Shown piece by piece: positions 16,304-25,223 of a stretch of 64,000 bases of DNA. Origin of the DNA: Kosmotoga arenicorallina S304 (GTDB lineage: Bacteria > Thermotogota > Thermotogae > Petrotogales > Kosmotogaceae); contig NZ_JFHK01000003.1 in NCBI RefSeq assembly GCF_001636545.1, positions 1 to 64,000 of the forward strand, in the 5' to 3' direction. Position 1 is the stretch's first letter. Each line of letters begins with the position of its first letter. The position numbers were made by a program, and so were the translations under genes. The notes beneath the pieces were generated by a model. That model was given only the letters and a program-made list of their open reading frames with translations, was not told where the DNA came from and made no database searches.

Positions 16304-17287
16304 TCACCAGCTCACTTTCATAGCACTTCTTACCTTCACCATGGTTTCTTGAGCGCTCTTACGAGCCTTTTTGTTTCCCTCTTCGATAATATCCATTATA
16401 ATATCAGGGTTTTCATTAAAAGTTTCTAATTTCTCCCATACAGGCTGAAGTTTAGATACAAGGTTTTTATGTAACACTTTTTTGCAATCAAGGCATCCAA
16501 TACTCGCGGTTTTACACCCCTGAATAACCCAATCGAGTTCCTCTGGAGAATGGGTAAAGGCTTTGTGGTAAAGCCAAACGGGGCATTTTTCTGGATCTCC
16601 TGGATCGGTCCTGCGTTTGCGTGCAGGATCTGTCATCATCGGGGCTATTTTCTTCCACAGGCTTTTTTCATCATTATCTATGAGAATGAAATTGTCGTAA
16701 CTCTTGGACATCTTTCTGCCATCTGTACCGGGTAACTTTGTCACTTTGGACAAAATTGGCTTTGGCTCAGGGAAAACTTCTTCAAAAACGTTGTTGAATT
16801 TTCTGGCAATTTCTCTCGTTAGTTCTATGTGATAAACCTGATCTTCGCCAACTGGAACTCCATCTGCGAGATACATGAGTACATCAGCAGCTTGAAGGAC
16901 AGGGTACAGCAGAAAACCCGCGCTTGAAAGGTCTCTATCTGTTATCTGCTCCCTTTGCTCTTTATATGTCGGCATCCTCTGAAGCCTTGGTACAGGAACG
17001 AGCATCGATAAAAGCAGAAAGAGTTCCGCGTGTTCCTTAATTGCAGATTGTATGAAAAGAACGGACTTCTCTGGATCCAATCCGGCTGCGACATAGGTTT
17101 TTATTATATCTATGGTCCATTCCTTAAATTCCCCGGTGCTATCTATATGAGAAGTTAACGCGTGCCAGTCGGCTACAAAGTAATAACACTGATTTCCCTG
17201 CTCCTGGAGTTCAACCCATCTGTCAAGTGTAATAAGATGGCCAAGATGCAATTTTCCTGTTGATCTCATTCCGCTCAAGATACGCAT
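16304..17287 (-). CDS. trpS: Tryptophanyl-tRNA synthetase
   Basis: The 327-residue class I synthetase charges tRNA-Trp. The HIGH-type motif is GKLHLGHLI near residue 15. The KMSKS loop is GRKMSKSYDNF near residue 195. AADVLMYLADGVPVGEDQVYHIELTREIARKFN is the family's substrate-binding stretch. The length is normal for the bacterial enzyme. It is the first gene of the trpS-scpA-scpB-rluB operon, with an extended -10 promoter at 17322-17330. Confidence 0.97.
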   Translation of the reverse strand: MRILSGMRSTGKLHLGHLITLDRWVELQEQGNQCYYFVADWHALTSHIDSTGEFKEWTIDIIKTYVAAGLDPEKSVLFIQSAIKEHAELFLLLSMLVPVPRLQRMPTYKEQREQITDRDLSSAGFLLYPVLQAADVLMYLADGVPVGEDQVYHIELTREIARKFNNVFEEVFPEPKPILSKVTKLPGTDGRKMSKSYDNFILIDNDEKSLWKKIAPMMTDPARKRRTDPGDPEKCPVWLYHKAFTHSPEELDWVIQGCKTASIGCLDCKKVLHKNLVSKLQPVWEKLETFNENPDIIMDIIEEGNKKARKSAQETMVKVRSAMKVSW

Positions 17288-17321
17288 TCAAGCACCTCCA
17301 ACTATGTTTGCCTTCTTGAGT

Positions 17322-17330
17322 ATTTTATCA
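17322..17330 (-). promoter_or_regulatory. Extended -10 promoter of trpS-scpA-scpB-rluB
   Basis: The minus strand reads TGATAAAAT, about 35 bases before ATG 17287. There is no clear -35. No T-box-like leader is present, since the leader is too short. Confidence 0.5.
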
Positions 17331-17381
17331 TATTGCCCTGTTTAATTCCCCTTATGCTATCCTTGAAGCAGGAGGTATAAA

Positions 17382-18122
17382 ATGCCTTATTTGCTGGTTC
17401 TCTTTCTGATATTGCACGTGCTCATTATACGGCTTTTTGGAAAAGCATTGGAGAGGAAAACTCAGCTAAGGGGATTCGCATTATTGCTGGTTCTTTCGCC
17501 TTTCAGTATATCCCTCAGTCTTCTTTTTGCCAGGATTTCTGGTTTGAGTTTCCGGGAATTGGGGATTTCCCTTGGAGATTTTATCCCCGGGATGCTTTTT
17601 TTCATATTATCAGTACCTATGGGGTTGCTCTCTTTTTTCAGCATCTTGCGGGCTCCGGCGGTATGGATAATGAGAATAAGATATGGAAATGTAGATAAGT
17701 CCCGACCTCAACTCGTTTACAGCTGGTTGGTTGTCGGAGTCGTTGAAGAACTACTGTATAGAGGTTTCTTTCAAGGAGGATTGAGTAAATATATTAAAAC
17801 GAATTTTTTTACTGTGGAACTTGCAACTGTAATTGCAAGCATTGTATTTGTTTTTATTCACATTGGCAACGTTCTGGTAAAAGCAGAAAGTTTCAGAAAC
17901 TTCCGCAAGGATTTTGTCCCGAGACTTTTCGCTTCATTCATACTAGGATACAGCTTCCAGATATCCCGCAGCCTTTTGTATCCCGTGCTCATCCATAATC
18001 TGCTGGATGGACTGACAATGACGGGATTGATTTACAGAAAAAAGAGGATCCTTAACGAAAGGCATGAAATCCTTTTCAGCAAAGAGCCAGTCCCAAAAAA
18101 GGACGAAGGTCAGGAGAAGTAA
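17382..18122 (+). CDS. CPBP-family intramembrane metalloprotease
   Basis: The 246-residue polytopic membrane protein belongs to the CPBP (CAAX protease and bacteriocin-processing) family. Motif 1 is VVEELLYRGFFQG near residue 125, giving the EExxxR glutamates. A later histidine motif is VFVFIHIGN near residue 160. The last is LIHNLLDGL near residue 207. About seven hydrophobic segments are visible. AGGAGG precedes ATG 17382. It is a single gene, convergent with the sugar operon. The substrate is unknown. Confidence 0.85.
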   Translation: MPYLLVLFLILHVLIIRLFGKALERKTQLRGFALLLVLSPFSISLSLLFARISGLSFRELGISLGDFIPGMLFFILSVPMGLLSFFSILRAPAVWIMRIRYGNVDKSRPQLVYSWLVVGVVEELLYRGFFQGGLSKYIKTNFFTVELATVIASIVFVFIHIGNVLVKAESFRNFRKDFVPRLFASFILGYSFQISRSLLYPVLIHNLLDGLTMTGLIYRKKRILNERHEILFSKEPVPKKDEGQEK

Positions 18123-18126
18123 CTCC

Positions 18127-18960
18127 CTAAAACTTCATTCCGCTCATCGAAAGCCCTTTGATTATGTACTTTTGTGCAAAGAAGAACACGATTATGATTG
18201 GAATGATAACAATAAAGGATCCGGACATTTGTAGTGCTATTTTTTCACCGTATTGTCCTTGAACAACTGATATAGCAACGGGAAGCGTATACATTTTTTC
18301 GTCAGTCGCCACAATCAATGGCCATAGGAAAGAATTCCATGCTCCGACGAAGTTGAATATGGTAAGTGTTGCAAGAGCTGGCTTTGAGAGGGGCAAGATT
18401 ATTTTCAGGAATATAAAGAATTCCTTCGCGCCATCCATTTTTGCCGCATCTATAAGTTCATCCGGTATGCTCATGATAAACTGCCTCATGAAAAAAATCC
18501 CGAAAGCGCTGGCTACACCCGGCAATATTAAACCAGCATAAGTGTTCAAGAGGTTCAAAGAATTCAAAATGAGATAAACAGGAATAAGCGTCATTTGTCC
18601 GGGAACCATGAGGGTAGCAAGGACAAGGAGAAATAGTTTCTCTTTGCCTCGAAACCTGAATTTTGCAAAGCCATATCCCGCCATTGCAGAAAGCATTACC
18701 GAAAGAAATGTCGAAGTAACCGCAACAATGACCGTGTTTATAAGCGGCCTTCCAAAATCAACGGTCTTGAAGAGCTCAACATAATTGTCAAAAGTCGGTC
18801 TGTGGGGAACCCACCTTGGAGGAAATATATATATCTCATCTGGGTTCTTAAAAGATGTGGAGACCATCCAGAAAAAGGGAATAGCCATAATAAGAAATGC
18901 AGCCAAAAGAATTGTATGTACACCCAATTGTTCAATAAAGGGAATTTTTTTCTTTCTCAT
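18127..18960 (-). CDS. Sugar ABC transporter permease (MalG type)
   Basis: The 277-residue inner-membrane permease has six predicted helices. The ATPase-docking loop is DAAKMDGAKEFFIFLKIILPLSKP near residue 185, preceded by FGIFFMRQFIMSIPDEL. AGGAGCTGG precedes ATG 18960, 13 bases after the partner permease. It is the last gene of the LacI-controlled beta-glucan operon. It should import oligosaccharides released by the large secreted enzyme. No ATPase is in the operon. Confidence 0.88.
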   Translation of the reverse strand: MRKKKIPFIEQLGVHTILLAAFLIMAIPFFWMVSTSFKNPDEIYIFPPRWVPHRPTFDNYVELFKTVDFGRPLINTVIVAVTSTFLSVMLSAMAGYGFAKFRFRGKEKLFLLVLATLMVPGQMTLIPVYLILNSLNLLNTYAGLILPGVASAFGIFFMRQFIMSIPDELIDAAKMDGAKEFFIFLKIILPLSKPALATLTIFNFVGAWNSFLWPLIVATDEKMYTLPVAISVVQGQYGEKIALQMSGSFIVIIPIIIVFFFAQKYIIKGLSMSGMKF

Positions 18961-18973
18961 GTTTTCCAGCTCC

Positions 18974-19849
18974 TCATTCCTGATATTTCCGCAAACGCAT
19001 CTGGATAGCGGTAAGTGTTAGGATGATGCCAAAAAGCACAACCGCGACAGCTGAAGCGTATCCAAAATTGAACTGATAAAAACCCTGTCTGTATAGATAA
19101 AGCACTATCGATATGGTCGAGTTCAAAGGGCCGCCTTTTGTAAGCATATAAGGCTCTTCAAATAACTGAAGGTAGCCTATAACAAGCATTACACTAACAA
19201 AAAGCAATTGAGGTCTAAGTGATGGTACTGTTACGTGTAAAAATTGTTTCCATCGATTTGCCCCATCGAGTTCAGCGGCTTCATACAGGAAATCGGGTAT
19301 ATTTTGCAATCCCGCAAGAAAGAGCAACATATTTGGCCCGATAGCTTTCCAGACAACAAGAGCTATTATAGAAGGCATTGCCCATTTTGGATCAGACAGC
19401 CAATTTTGCCCGGCAATTCCGAAAAGACCAAGGAACCAATTCAATAAGCCATATCTGGGGTTGAGTAACCATGCCCAGACTACTGCAATAGCAACGGTAT
19501 TTGTTATTGAAGGCAAATAAAGGCTTAAGCGAAAAAAGCTTTTAAAATGAGTTGCACTCCTGTTCAGCAGCAGTGCAAAAAGCAACGAGAAAATTATGGT
19601 CAGCGGCAACGCGACAACCAAAGCGTAAAAAGTATTGAAGAGCGCTTTCCAGAAAATCACATCGGAAAAAAGATCGATGAAATTTTTAAACCCAACGAAT
19701 TCAGCATTTTTCCAATCAAAGATCGCATATACATTAAAATCCGTTACAGAAATGAGCAAAGATAGCACTATTGGAATGATTATGAACACTGTCATGATGA
19801 ACAGCGCGGGACCAAGAAAAATCAAAATAGCACTCAACCGCGTTTTCAT
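18974..19849 (-). CDS. Sugar ABC transporter permease (MalF type)
   Basis: The 291-residue permease has six predicted helices. Its EAA loop is YEAAELDGANRWKQFLHVTVPSLRP near residue 190. An AGLQNIPDFL motif lies just before it, as in the MalF/UgpA side of such importers. AAAGGAG precedes ATG 19849. A strong hairpin separates it from the binding-protein gene upstream. Its partner is the following MalG-type permease. Confidence 0.88.
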   Translation of the reverse strand: MKTRLSAILIFLGPALFIMTVFIIIPIVLSLLISVTDFNVYAIFDWKNAEFVGFKNFIDLFSDVIFWKALFNTFYALVVALPLTIIFSLLFALLLNRSATHFKSFFRLSLYLPSITNTVAIAVVWAWLLNPRYGLLNWFLGLFGIAGQNWLSDPKWAMPSIIALVVWKAIGPNMLLFLAGLQNIPDFLYEAAELDGANRWKQFLHVTVPSLRPQLLFVSVMLVIGYLQLFEEPYMLTKGGPLNSTISIVLYLYRQGFYQFNFGYASAVAVVLFGIILTLTAIQMRLRKYQE

Positions 19850-19872
19850 GTTTTACTCCTTTCTCAAAATAT

Positions 19873-19897
19873 GCCACCCCTTCAAAGAAGGGGTGGC
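19873..19897 (-). terminator. Intra-operon hairpin between binding protein and permeases
   Basis: A perfect 10-bp stem GCCACCCCTT / AAGGGGTGGC has a 5-base loop. On the minus strand it is followed by ATATTTTG. It lies just after the binding-protein stop and before the permease ribosome site, as at the other three importers here. Confidence 0.65.
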
Positions 19898-19909
19898 GTT
19901 TGAGGGGAA

Positions 19910-21100
19910 TTACTTTAAGACCTTTGATATCTTCTGTGTCATCTCTTTAATAGCTTCATCTGTAGTGATCTTTCCAAGAACCCTTTTTTCTAAAACACTT
20001 TCTACAATGGATTCAATCTTCTCCCATTCTGCAATATTCGGCGTTGCTTTCGCATCTTTCAACTGTTCGCCAAAAACAGAGGTGAAGGGATCGCTTTTTA
20101 GCTCTTTGTAGTTCCATACTTCCTTAACAGCCGGTAGAGCTTTTAGAAGCTGGTACCACTGAAACTGCGTCTCCGGTCTGGACATAAACTCAAGGAATTT
20201 CCACGCCAATTCTTTGTTCTTAGAGGTCTTTGATATTACCCAGTTGCTCCCGCCCATAAAAGAAGTTCTCGTGATTTTCTCGGGCATCAAGGCAACTGCC
20301 CATTTTCCATCGATTTGTGGTGTTTGTTCATGGATCATCGAAACCATCCATGGACCGGTGAAAAACATGGGAACAAATCCCGAAGCAAAATCCTGAAATA
20401 TATTTCCGCTACCGGCTTTTGGAACGATATCCTCTTCAAAAAAGCGCGCAAAATAATCCAGAGCTTCCATGAATTCAGGGGTGTCAACTCCGGGTTTGTT
20501 GTTTTCATCGATCACCGTTGCACCATTTTGCCAGACAAAGGGAATGAATTCCTGTATTTCGTTTGTCTGAAATGTTAGTCCATACATTTCAGGCCTTTCA
20601 GCCAATTTCTTTGCCGCATCATATAATTCATCCCAATTTCTGGGTGCTTCCGTATATCCTACTTCGGCAAGTAAATCTGTACGATAAAATAGAACCCTTG
20701 TATCAACATACCATGGAATTCCATACACCTTTCCCCTGTAAACACAGGTGCTCCAGGAACCCGGAAAGAATTTTTCTTCGGAGATTATTTCTGAGTTTTT
20801 TATGTACGCTCCCAGATCCTGAAAAGCACCCATGGCACTGAAACTCGGCATCCACGTTGTTCCCATCTGAATCACATCAGGAAGCTGCCTTCCAGCAACT
20901 CCGGTAAGCAGTTTCTCGAAGGCATTACTCCAGGGCAAAGCCTGAATTTCGACTTTAACCCCGGGGTTTTCTTTTTCGAATTCCTGTATGATGACTGGCA
21001 AAGTTTTAGCTTCTTCTCCCATTGCCCAGATTTTGAGTGTGGTTCCATATATGGAAATAGCAAATAAAATCAACAGAATTGAAATGACCAATTTTTTCAT
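19910..21100 (-). CDS. Sugar ABC transporter substrate-binding protein (family 1)
   Basis: The 396-residue secreted binding protein has a signal peptide of about 18 residues (ISILLILFAISIYGTTLKIW). Family 1 marks are KIWAMGEEAKTLPVIIQEFEKENPGVKVEI, LPDVIQMGTTWMPSF, RNWDELYDAAKKLAERP and FMGGSNWVISKTSKNKELAWKFLEFM. TAAGGAGG precedes ATG 21100. It sits directly after the GH144-type gene, so it probably captures the beta-glucan oligosaccharides that enzyme releases. The ligand is inferred from context. Confidence 0.9.
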   Translation of the reverse strand: MKKLVISILLILFAISIYGTTLKIWAMGEEAKTLPVIIQEFEKENPGVKVEIQALPWSNAFEKLLTGVAGRQLPDVIQMGTTWMPSFSAMGAFQDLGAYIKNSEIISEEKFFPGSWSTCVYRGKVYGIPWYVDTRVLFYRTDLLAEVGYTEAPRNWDELYDAAKKLAERPEMYGLTFQTNEIQEFIPFVWQNGATVIDENNKPGVDTPEFMEALDYFARFFEEDIVPKAGSGNIFQDFASGFVPMFFTGPWMVSMIHEQTPQIDGKWAVALMPEKITRTSFMGGSNWVISKTSKNKELAWKFLEFMSRPETQFQWYQLLKALPAVKEVWNYKELKSDPFTSVFGEQLKDAKATPNIAEWEKIESIVESVLEKRVLGKITTDEAIKEMTQKISKVLK

Positions 21101-21113
21101 GGCTCCAACCTCC

Positions 21114-24100
21114 TTACTTGAGGGTTAATGTGCCCCAATTTTCAGGATTGGCCCATATTTCCGGCAAATTGTTCCATGAAATGATGTTTTCTCTCACATA
21201 TTCACCCAGACCGGCGTCTTTTTCGTTTGAATTGTGAATTGTGTAGCAGAAGCCAAGATTCATACCAGAAGCCGGCTTTAAATTCAGGTATTTTACAGGA
21301 ACTTTGAGTTCAAGGTCGTATCCATAGTCAGTCCTTTTTGTTGCGACTTGAATTTCAGGGGCAACATCGGAAATCTTTCCAGGATTAGCATCTTCATGTC
21401 TCACAATTTGCGGATTCCCTTCTGTATCAAAGGGCAATATGGCAAGTTTCATAATTCCCGCATCTGAACCTGCTCTTGATGGATCTATATAAAACTCTAC
21501 GGAGTCTGTACGGTAGAACGCTCCCAGATCTGTGGGCTCTATATTTATGACGAGGTATTCGTCATAAACCTTTGCGGCCATATACAAATTTTCTGCATCC
21601 CACATTACATAGAAAGTGCTGTGAAGCACCTGCTTGGTTTTATCTACTTTCTTTATGCCTCCAGCCGGAACATTCATTTCTTCGTTCACAACGTAACCTT
21701 GAATACCTTCCCATTCATCGAGATTGCCATCAACCTTTACAGGCTCAGTAGCTTCAATAGCATATGCAACTTTTTCAGCAGGGGCACGCATGAGCTTTTC
21801 AAACTCTTCCTGATACCAGGGAGTTATAGCGTAATCCACTTCCTTCTCAACAAAACCAAGAGCTTTAAGGGAATCCTGAATGTATTCGCTTTTCATGAAA
21901 TATTTCCATATCAATCCGCTACGATAGTTTTCAAGCATTAACACGATATCTCCAACGTCGATACCAACGAACTCCTTTGAAACCCAATTTGCATCGGCAT
22001 TAAATCCGCTTACGAATCCATATTTCCCCCAGATAATAGGCCCATATTTTTCTAGCATGCCTCTAATTGCTGATATTGAAAGGTCAGGAGTAAACACTAT
22101 GGAAGCAATTGATGCATAAGGGGCTATCGTTCCATCATGATTGTCTTCTGATGCACCGTATGCTTTGTAGCCATTAGGACCATCACAGGCGCTTAGTCCC
22201 CAAACATCAGCATCGTATGTTTCATAGTCAAACCTTTTCATAAAGGTGAAGAGCCAGTTATATCTGGTAGCAACTTCAGCGTTGTTGAAATAGTTTGCGT
22301 ATTTATCTACTCTGTTCCTGAAATCTACCCATACATTAGGATACTGATAAACAAAAAGCGTTTCCTGGGGTAAAGATATGTAGGTATCATGCACTGGTCG
22401 ATAAATTTTGTCCCAGGATTCTGGTGGAATGGGATAAGTTGGGGAACCCACCGCGAGTATATAAGCAAGAATACCCTCGTTAAAGGAATCCCAGCGAGCA
22501 CCGAGAAATCCTCCTTCAGGTTTCCATCCCATTGAAAGAACCCCGTCATCTGTCAGCATCCATTGCCAGTTCACGTTCCTGTACAGCCGATCGGCCAATT
22601 CCTCTATTTCCGTCCCGGCGAAGTATTCTTTAACGAATAACACACCAGCCATCAGGAGTGCCGTATCAATAGATGAAAGTTCACAATCCCAGGCTCTTTT
22701 CCCGGTGTTCATGTCAACAAAATGATAGAAAAATCCATTTTTCCCTTCGACTTCTCCATCTGCAAAGGTCTTCAAAGTGGTAAGAACTCTTTTATATCCT
22801 TCTTCTCTACTTATCCAGCCATTTTCTATACCAACGGGTATAGCTGTAAGCCCGAATCCAACTGCAGCAATACTCGCTGGTGTGTCCTTTCTCGTTCTGT
22901 CTTTTATAAGCCCGTTTTCTGGATTGGCTTCATTCCAGAAATAATAGAAAGCTTTCTCCTCCACAGCCGCGAGCAATTCTTCATCATCAAGATTCAGCAG
23001 ATCTTCCACTTCTTTCACAATGGCAGGGTCGGCCATCTTCATCCGATCCTCGAAAGTGAGTGTTTTCATAGTTTCTACATAAAGGCCATCTATATAAAAA
23101 GGCTCAGTAAGCGGAATTTTGTTTTTTTCCGCATCGAAACCCGCAAAAGCCAGATATACCATGTATTTGTTGTCGGGTTTGATTTCTTTCATGCTACCCG
23201 CAAGTTCAAAACTGATTTCATTCCAACCTGCTTTGGCTTCATCATTCGAAAAGACGCCACCTACCCATGCCCAACCTTCAGTAAGATCGGCCATACCAAA
23301 AAAGAACATGGTTGGAATGAGTTTTGTGCCTTCGGGAATATAAAGGTTCATCGTTATCTTGTTGCTTTGGCTCCATAGCTCTATCTTATCCTGAGGGATA
23401 GGCATAGCTACCTTTGTTTCCGGGGCCTCTCCTGATGGAATGACCTTCATTGAACCTGTACCCTGGATGACAAAATCTTCCGAAAGCTCAAAGGAAGCTC
23501 CTGTATTGTCATTGTTAAAAGTAGCCAGTTCTTCAGGAGCATCCATTGACCAGATATAGTTTCGAACGATTTCCTCTTTGACTTTAATAAAAAGGCCATC
23601 AATATTGAACGGCTCATTCAAAGGCACTTTGCTATTATCATCACCAATTGCAGCAAAGGCAAGGTATATGGTGTACTTGCCGCCTTCTTTTACCTTTTTC
23701 ATGTTGTCTGACAAAGTAAAAACTATCTCATTCCAGCCTGGCACAGCTTTCGATTCTGAAAATACTCCATCAACCCATGCCCAGCCATCGCTAAGATCTG
23801 CCATTCCCATAAAGAACATTGATGGTAGCAGTTTTGTGTTTTCGGGAATGTAGAGATTGAGAATAATTTCCTCCGCATCAGCCCATTTTTTTAGCATGTC
23901 TTCTGGTATGTTAAGAGCCACTTTCGTTTCTGGAGCATTGCCGGAGGGAATTACTTTCATTGAAGCCATTCCTTGGATGAAGTTATTAGTGTCAAGCTCA
24001 AATACGGCTCCTGTGTTGTCGTTGCTAAACGTGGCAATCTCTTCCGCTGTATCCATGTTCCAGATATAAAGGCCTTTGGGAGCTTCAGCAGCTTGAACAG

Positions 24101-25208
24101 GTTCTTCAGTTACTTCAGGCTTTTCAACTGTCTTTTCGACAGCCAATGCTGGTTTAACAACATACAAGCCATCAACATAGAAGGAATCCTGGAGAGGGAT
24201 CTTGTTGCCTTCTTCTTCTCTGAAAAAAGAAAGGTAAACCACATATTTGCCATTTGATTTTAGGTCTTTCATTTTGTCAGTGAAATCAAAAGTAATCCTG
24301 TTCCAGCCAGGTGCGATGCCATTTGTTGAAAAAACCCCGTCAACCCAATTCCAGCCGTCAGTGAGATCAGCCATGCCAAGAAAGAGTTTATTTGGTACGG
24401 ATTTCGTGCCGTAAGGAATAAAGAGGTTCATGGTTACATTTTCAGCCTGTGCCCAATCGGCTATCTTTTCAGCTGGGATTTGCAAGGCCACTTTTGTTTC
24501 AGGCGCTTTCCCCGACGGCTTTACTTCCATAGATGCAACACCCTGTGCAACATACTTTCTCGATGCGCTAAATGCAGCTCCGGTATTGTCGTTGTTGAAA
24601 GTGGCGATCTCTTCCGCTGTATCCATGTTCCAGATGTAAGAATTTTCAGTGAGTTCGCCTGAATTTTCTGCGACAAGCGCATCAACATAGAAAGCACTTT
24701 CAAGGGGCGTTTTCGCACCTTCAGTTTCCTCGAAGAACGAGAAATACAACGTATATCTTCCATCTGACTTAATATTCTGCATAGGCTTGCTGAGCTTGTA
24801 CAATAAGGTATTCCAGCCATCACTTACTTCAGTTTCGGAAAACACCCCATCAATCCATGCCCAGCCGTCTTTTACATCTGCCATACCCAGAAAGAATTTG
24901 TTGGGTTTTGTCTTAGCATTCGGATCAATAAATACAGATAATTTCATTACATCCTTGCCTGCCAGCTTCTCAAGAGACTCACCTTGAAGGGTTATGGCAA
25001 TTTTTGTTTCAGGAGATTGTCCGCTTGGTAGCACTTTGACTGAATATTTTCCCGTCACAGCAAGGTTGCTGCTTTGAAGAAACAGTGCTCCTGTGTTGTC
25101 GTTACTGAGATGGCCAGTAACATCGAGCGGATCTACAAATTCAACAGCACCCATTGCCGTCAATGCTAGAATTAGAAAAAGAAAGATGTTGAACTTCAGA
25201 TACTTCAT
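21114..25208 (-). CDS. Large secreted GH144-type (glycoamylase-family) beta-glucanase with four N-terminal repeats and a CBM9-like C-terminus
   Basis: The 1364-residue protein has a signal peptide (FLFLILALTAMGA). Four tandem modules of about 165 residues follow, roughly at 22-185, 190-355, 379-545 and 549-710. Each has an NNDNTGA start, a SGxAPETKxA core and FFMGMADLxDGWAWVxGVFS. A linker rich in Glu, Pro and Ala (about 356-378) divides the pairs. Residues about 720-1145 match the PF10091 glycoamylase/GH144 domain, with FYYFWNEANPENGLIKDR, SSIDTALLMAG and GFLGARWDSFNEGILAYILA. Residues 1147-1364 (VDGNLDEWEG start) look like a CBM9/DOMON sugar-binding domain. GH144 enzymes studied so far are endo-beta-1,2-glucanases. 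The repeats are presumably sugar- or surface-binding; that is inferred. Confidence 0.85.
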   Translation of the reverse strand: MKYLKFNIFLFLILALTAMGAVEFVDPLDVTGHLSNDNTGALFLQSSNLAVTGKYSVKVLPSGQSPETKIAITLQGESLEKLAGKDVMKLSVFIDPNAKTKPNKFFLGMADVKDGWAWIDGVFSETEVSDGWNTLLYKLSKPMQNIKSDGRYTLYFSFFEETEGAKTPLESAFYVDALVAENSGELTENSYIWNMDTAEEIATFNNDNTGAAFSASRKYVAQGVASMEVKPSGKAPETKVALQIPAEKIADWAQAENVTMNLFIPYGTKSVPNKLFLGMADLTDGWNWVDGVFSTNGIAPGWNRITFDFTDKMKDLKSNGKYVVYLSFFREEEGNKIPLQDSFYVDGLYVVKPALAVEKTVEKPEVTEEPVQAAEAPKGLYIWNMDTAEEIATFSNDNTGAVFELDTNNFIQGMASMKVIPSGNAPETKVALNIPEDMLKKWADAEEIILNLYIPENTKLLPSMFFMGMADLSDGWAWVDGVFSESKAVPGWNEIVFTLSDNMKKVKEGGKYTIYLAFAAIGDDNSKVPLNEPFNIDGLFIKVKEEIVRNYIWSMDAPEELATFNNDNTGASFELSEDFVIQGTGSMKVIPSGEAPETKVAMPIPQDKIELWSQSNKITMNLYIPEGTKLIPTMFFFGMADLTEGWAWVGGVFSNDEAKAGWNEISFELAGSMKEIKPDNKYMVYLAFAGFDAEKNKIPLTEPFYIDGLYVETMKTLTFEDRMKMADPAIVKEVEDLLNLDDEELLAAVEEKAFYYFWNEANPENGLIKDRTRKDTPASIAAVGFGLTAIPVGIENGWISREEGYKRVLTTLKTFADGEVEGKNGFFYHFVDMNTGKRAWDCELSSIDTALLMAGVLFVKEYFAGTEIEELADRLYRNVNWQWMLTDDGVLSMGWKPEGGFLGARWDSFNEGILAYILAVGSPTYPIPPESWDKIYRPVHDTYISLPQETLFVYQYPNVWVDFRNRVDKYANYFNNAEVATRYNWLFTFMKRFDYETYDADVWGLSACDGPNGYKAYGASEDNHDGTIAPYASIASIVFTPDLSISAIRGMLEKYGPIIWGKYGFVSGFNADANWVSKEFVGIDVGDIVLMLENYRSGLIWKYFMKSEYIQDSLKALGFVEKEVDYAITPWYQEEFEKLMRAPAEKVAYAIEATEPVKVDGNLDEWEGIQGYVVNEEMNVPAGGIKKVDKTKQVLHSTFYVMWDAENLYMAAKVYDEYLVINIEPTDLGAFYRTDSVEFYIDPSRAGSDAGIMKLAILPFDTEGNPQIVRHEDANPGKISDVAPEIQVATKRTDYGYDLELKVPVKYLNLKPASGMNLGFCYTIHNSNEKDAGLGEYVRENIISWNNLPEIWANPENWGTLTLK

Positions 25209-25223
25209 GTGTACCCCTCCTTT

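Noticed and set aside
22722-23378. 218-codon plus-strand frame opposite the GH144-type gene
   Set aside because: It lies antisense to a clearly coding region with repeated domains. Its translation is Phe/Ser rich and has no family character.
24020-24650. DNA direct repeat (near-identical blocks at about 24040-24070 and 24600-24640)
   Set aside because: These encode the same start motif of tandem protein modules in frame. They are domain duplications, not mobile elements.
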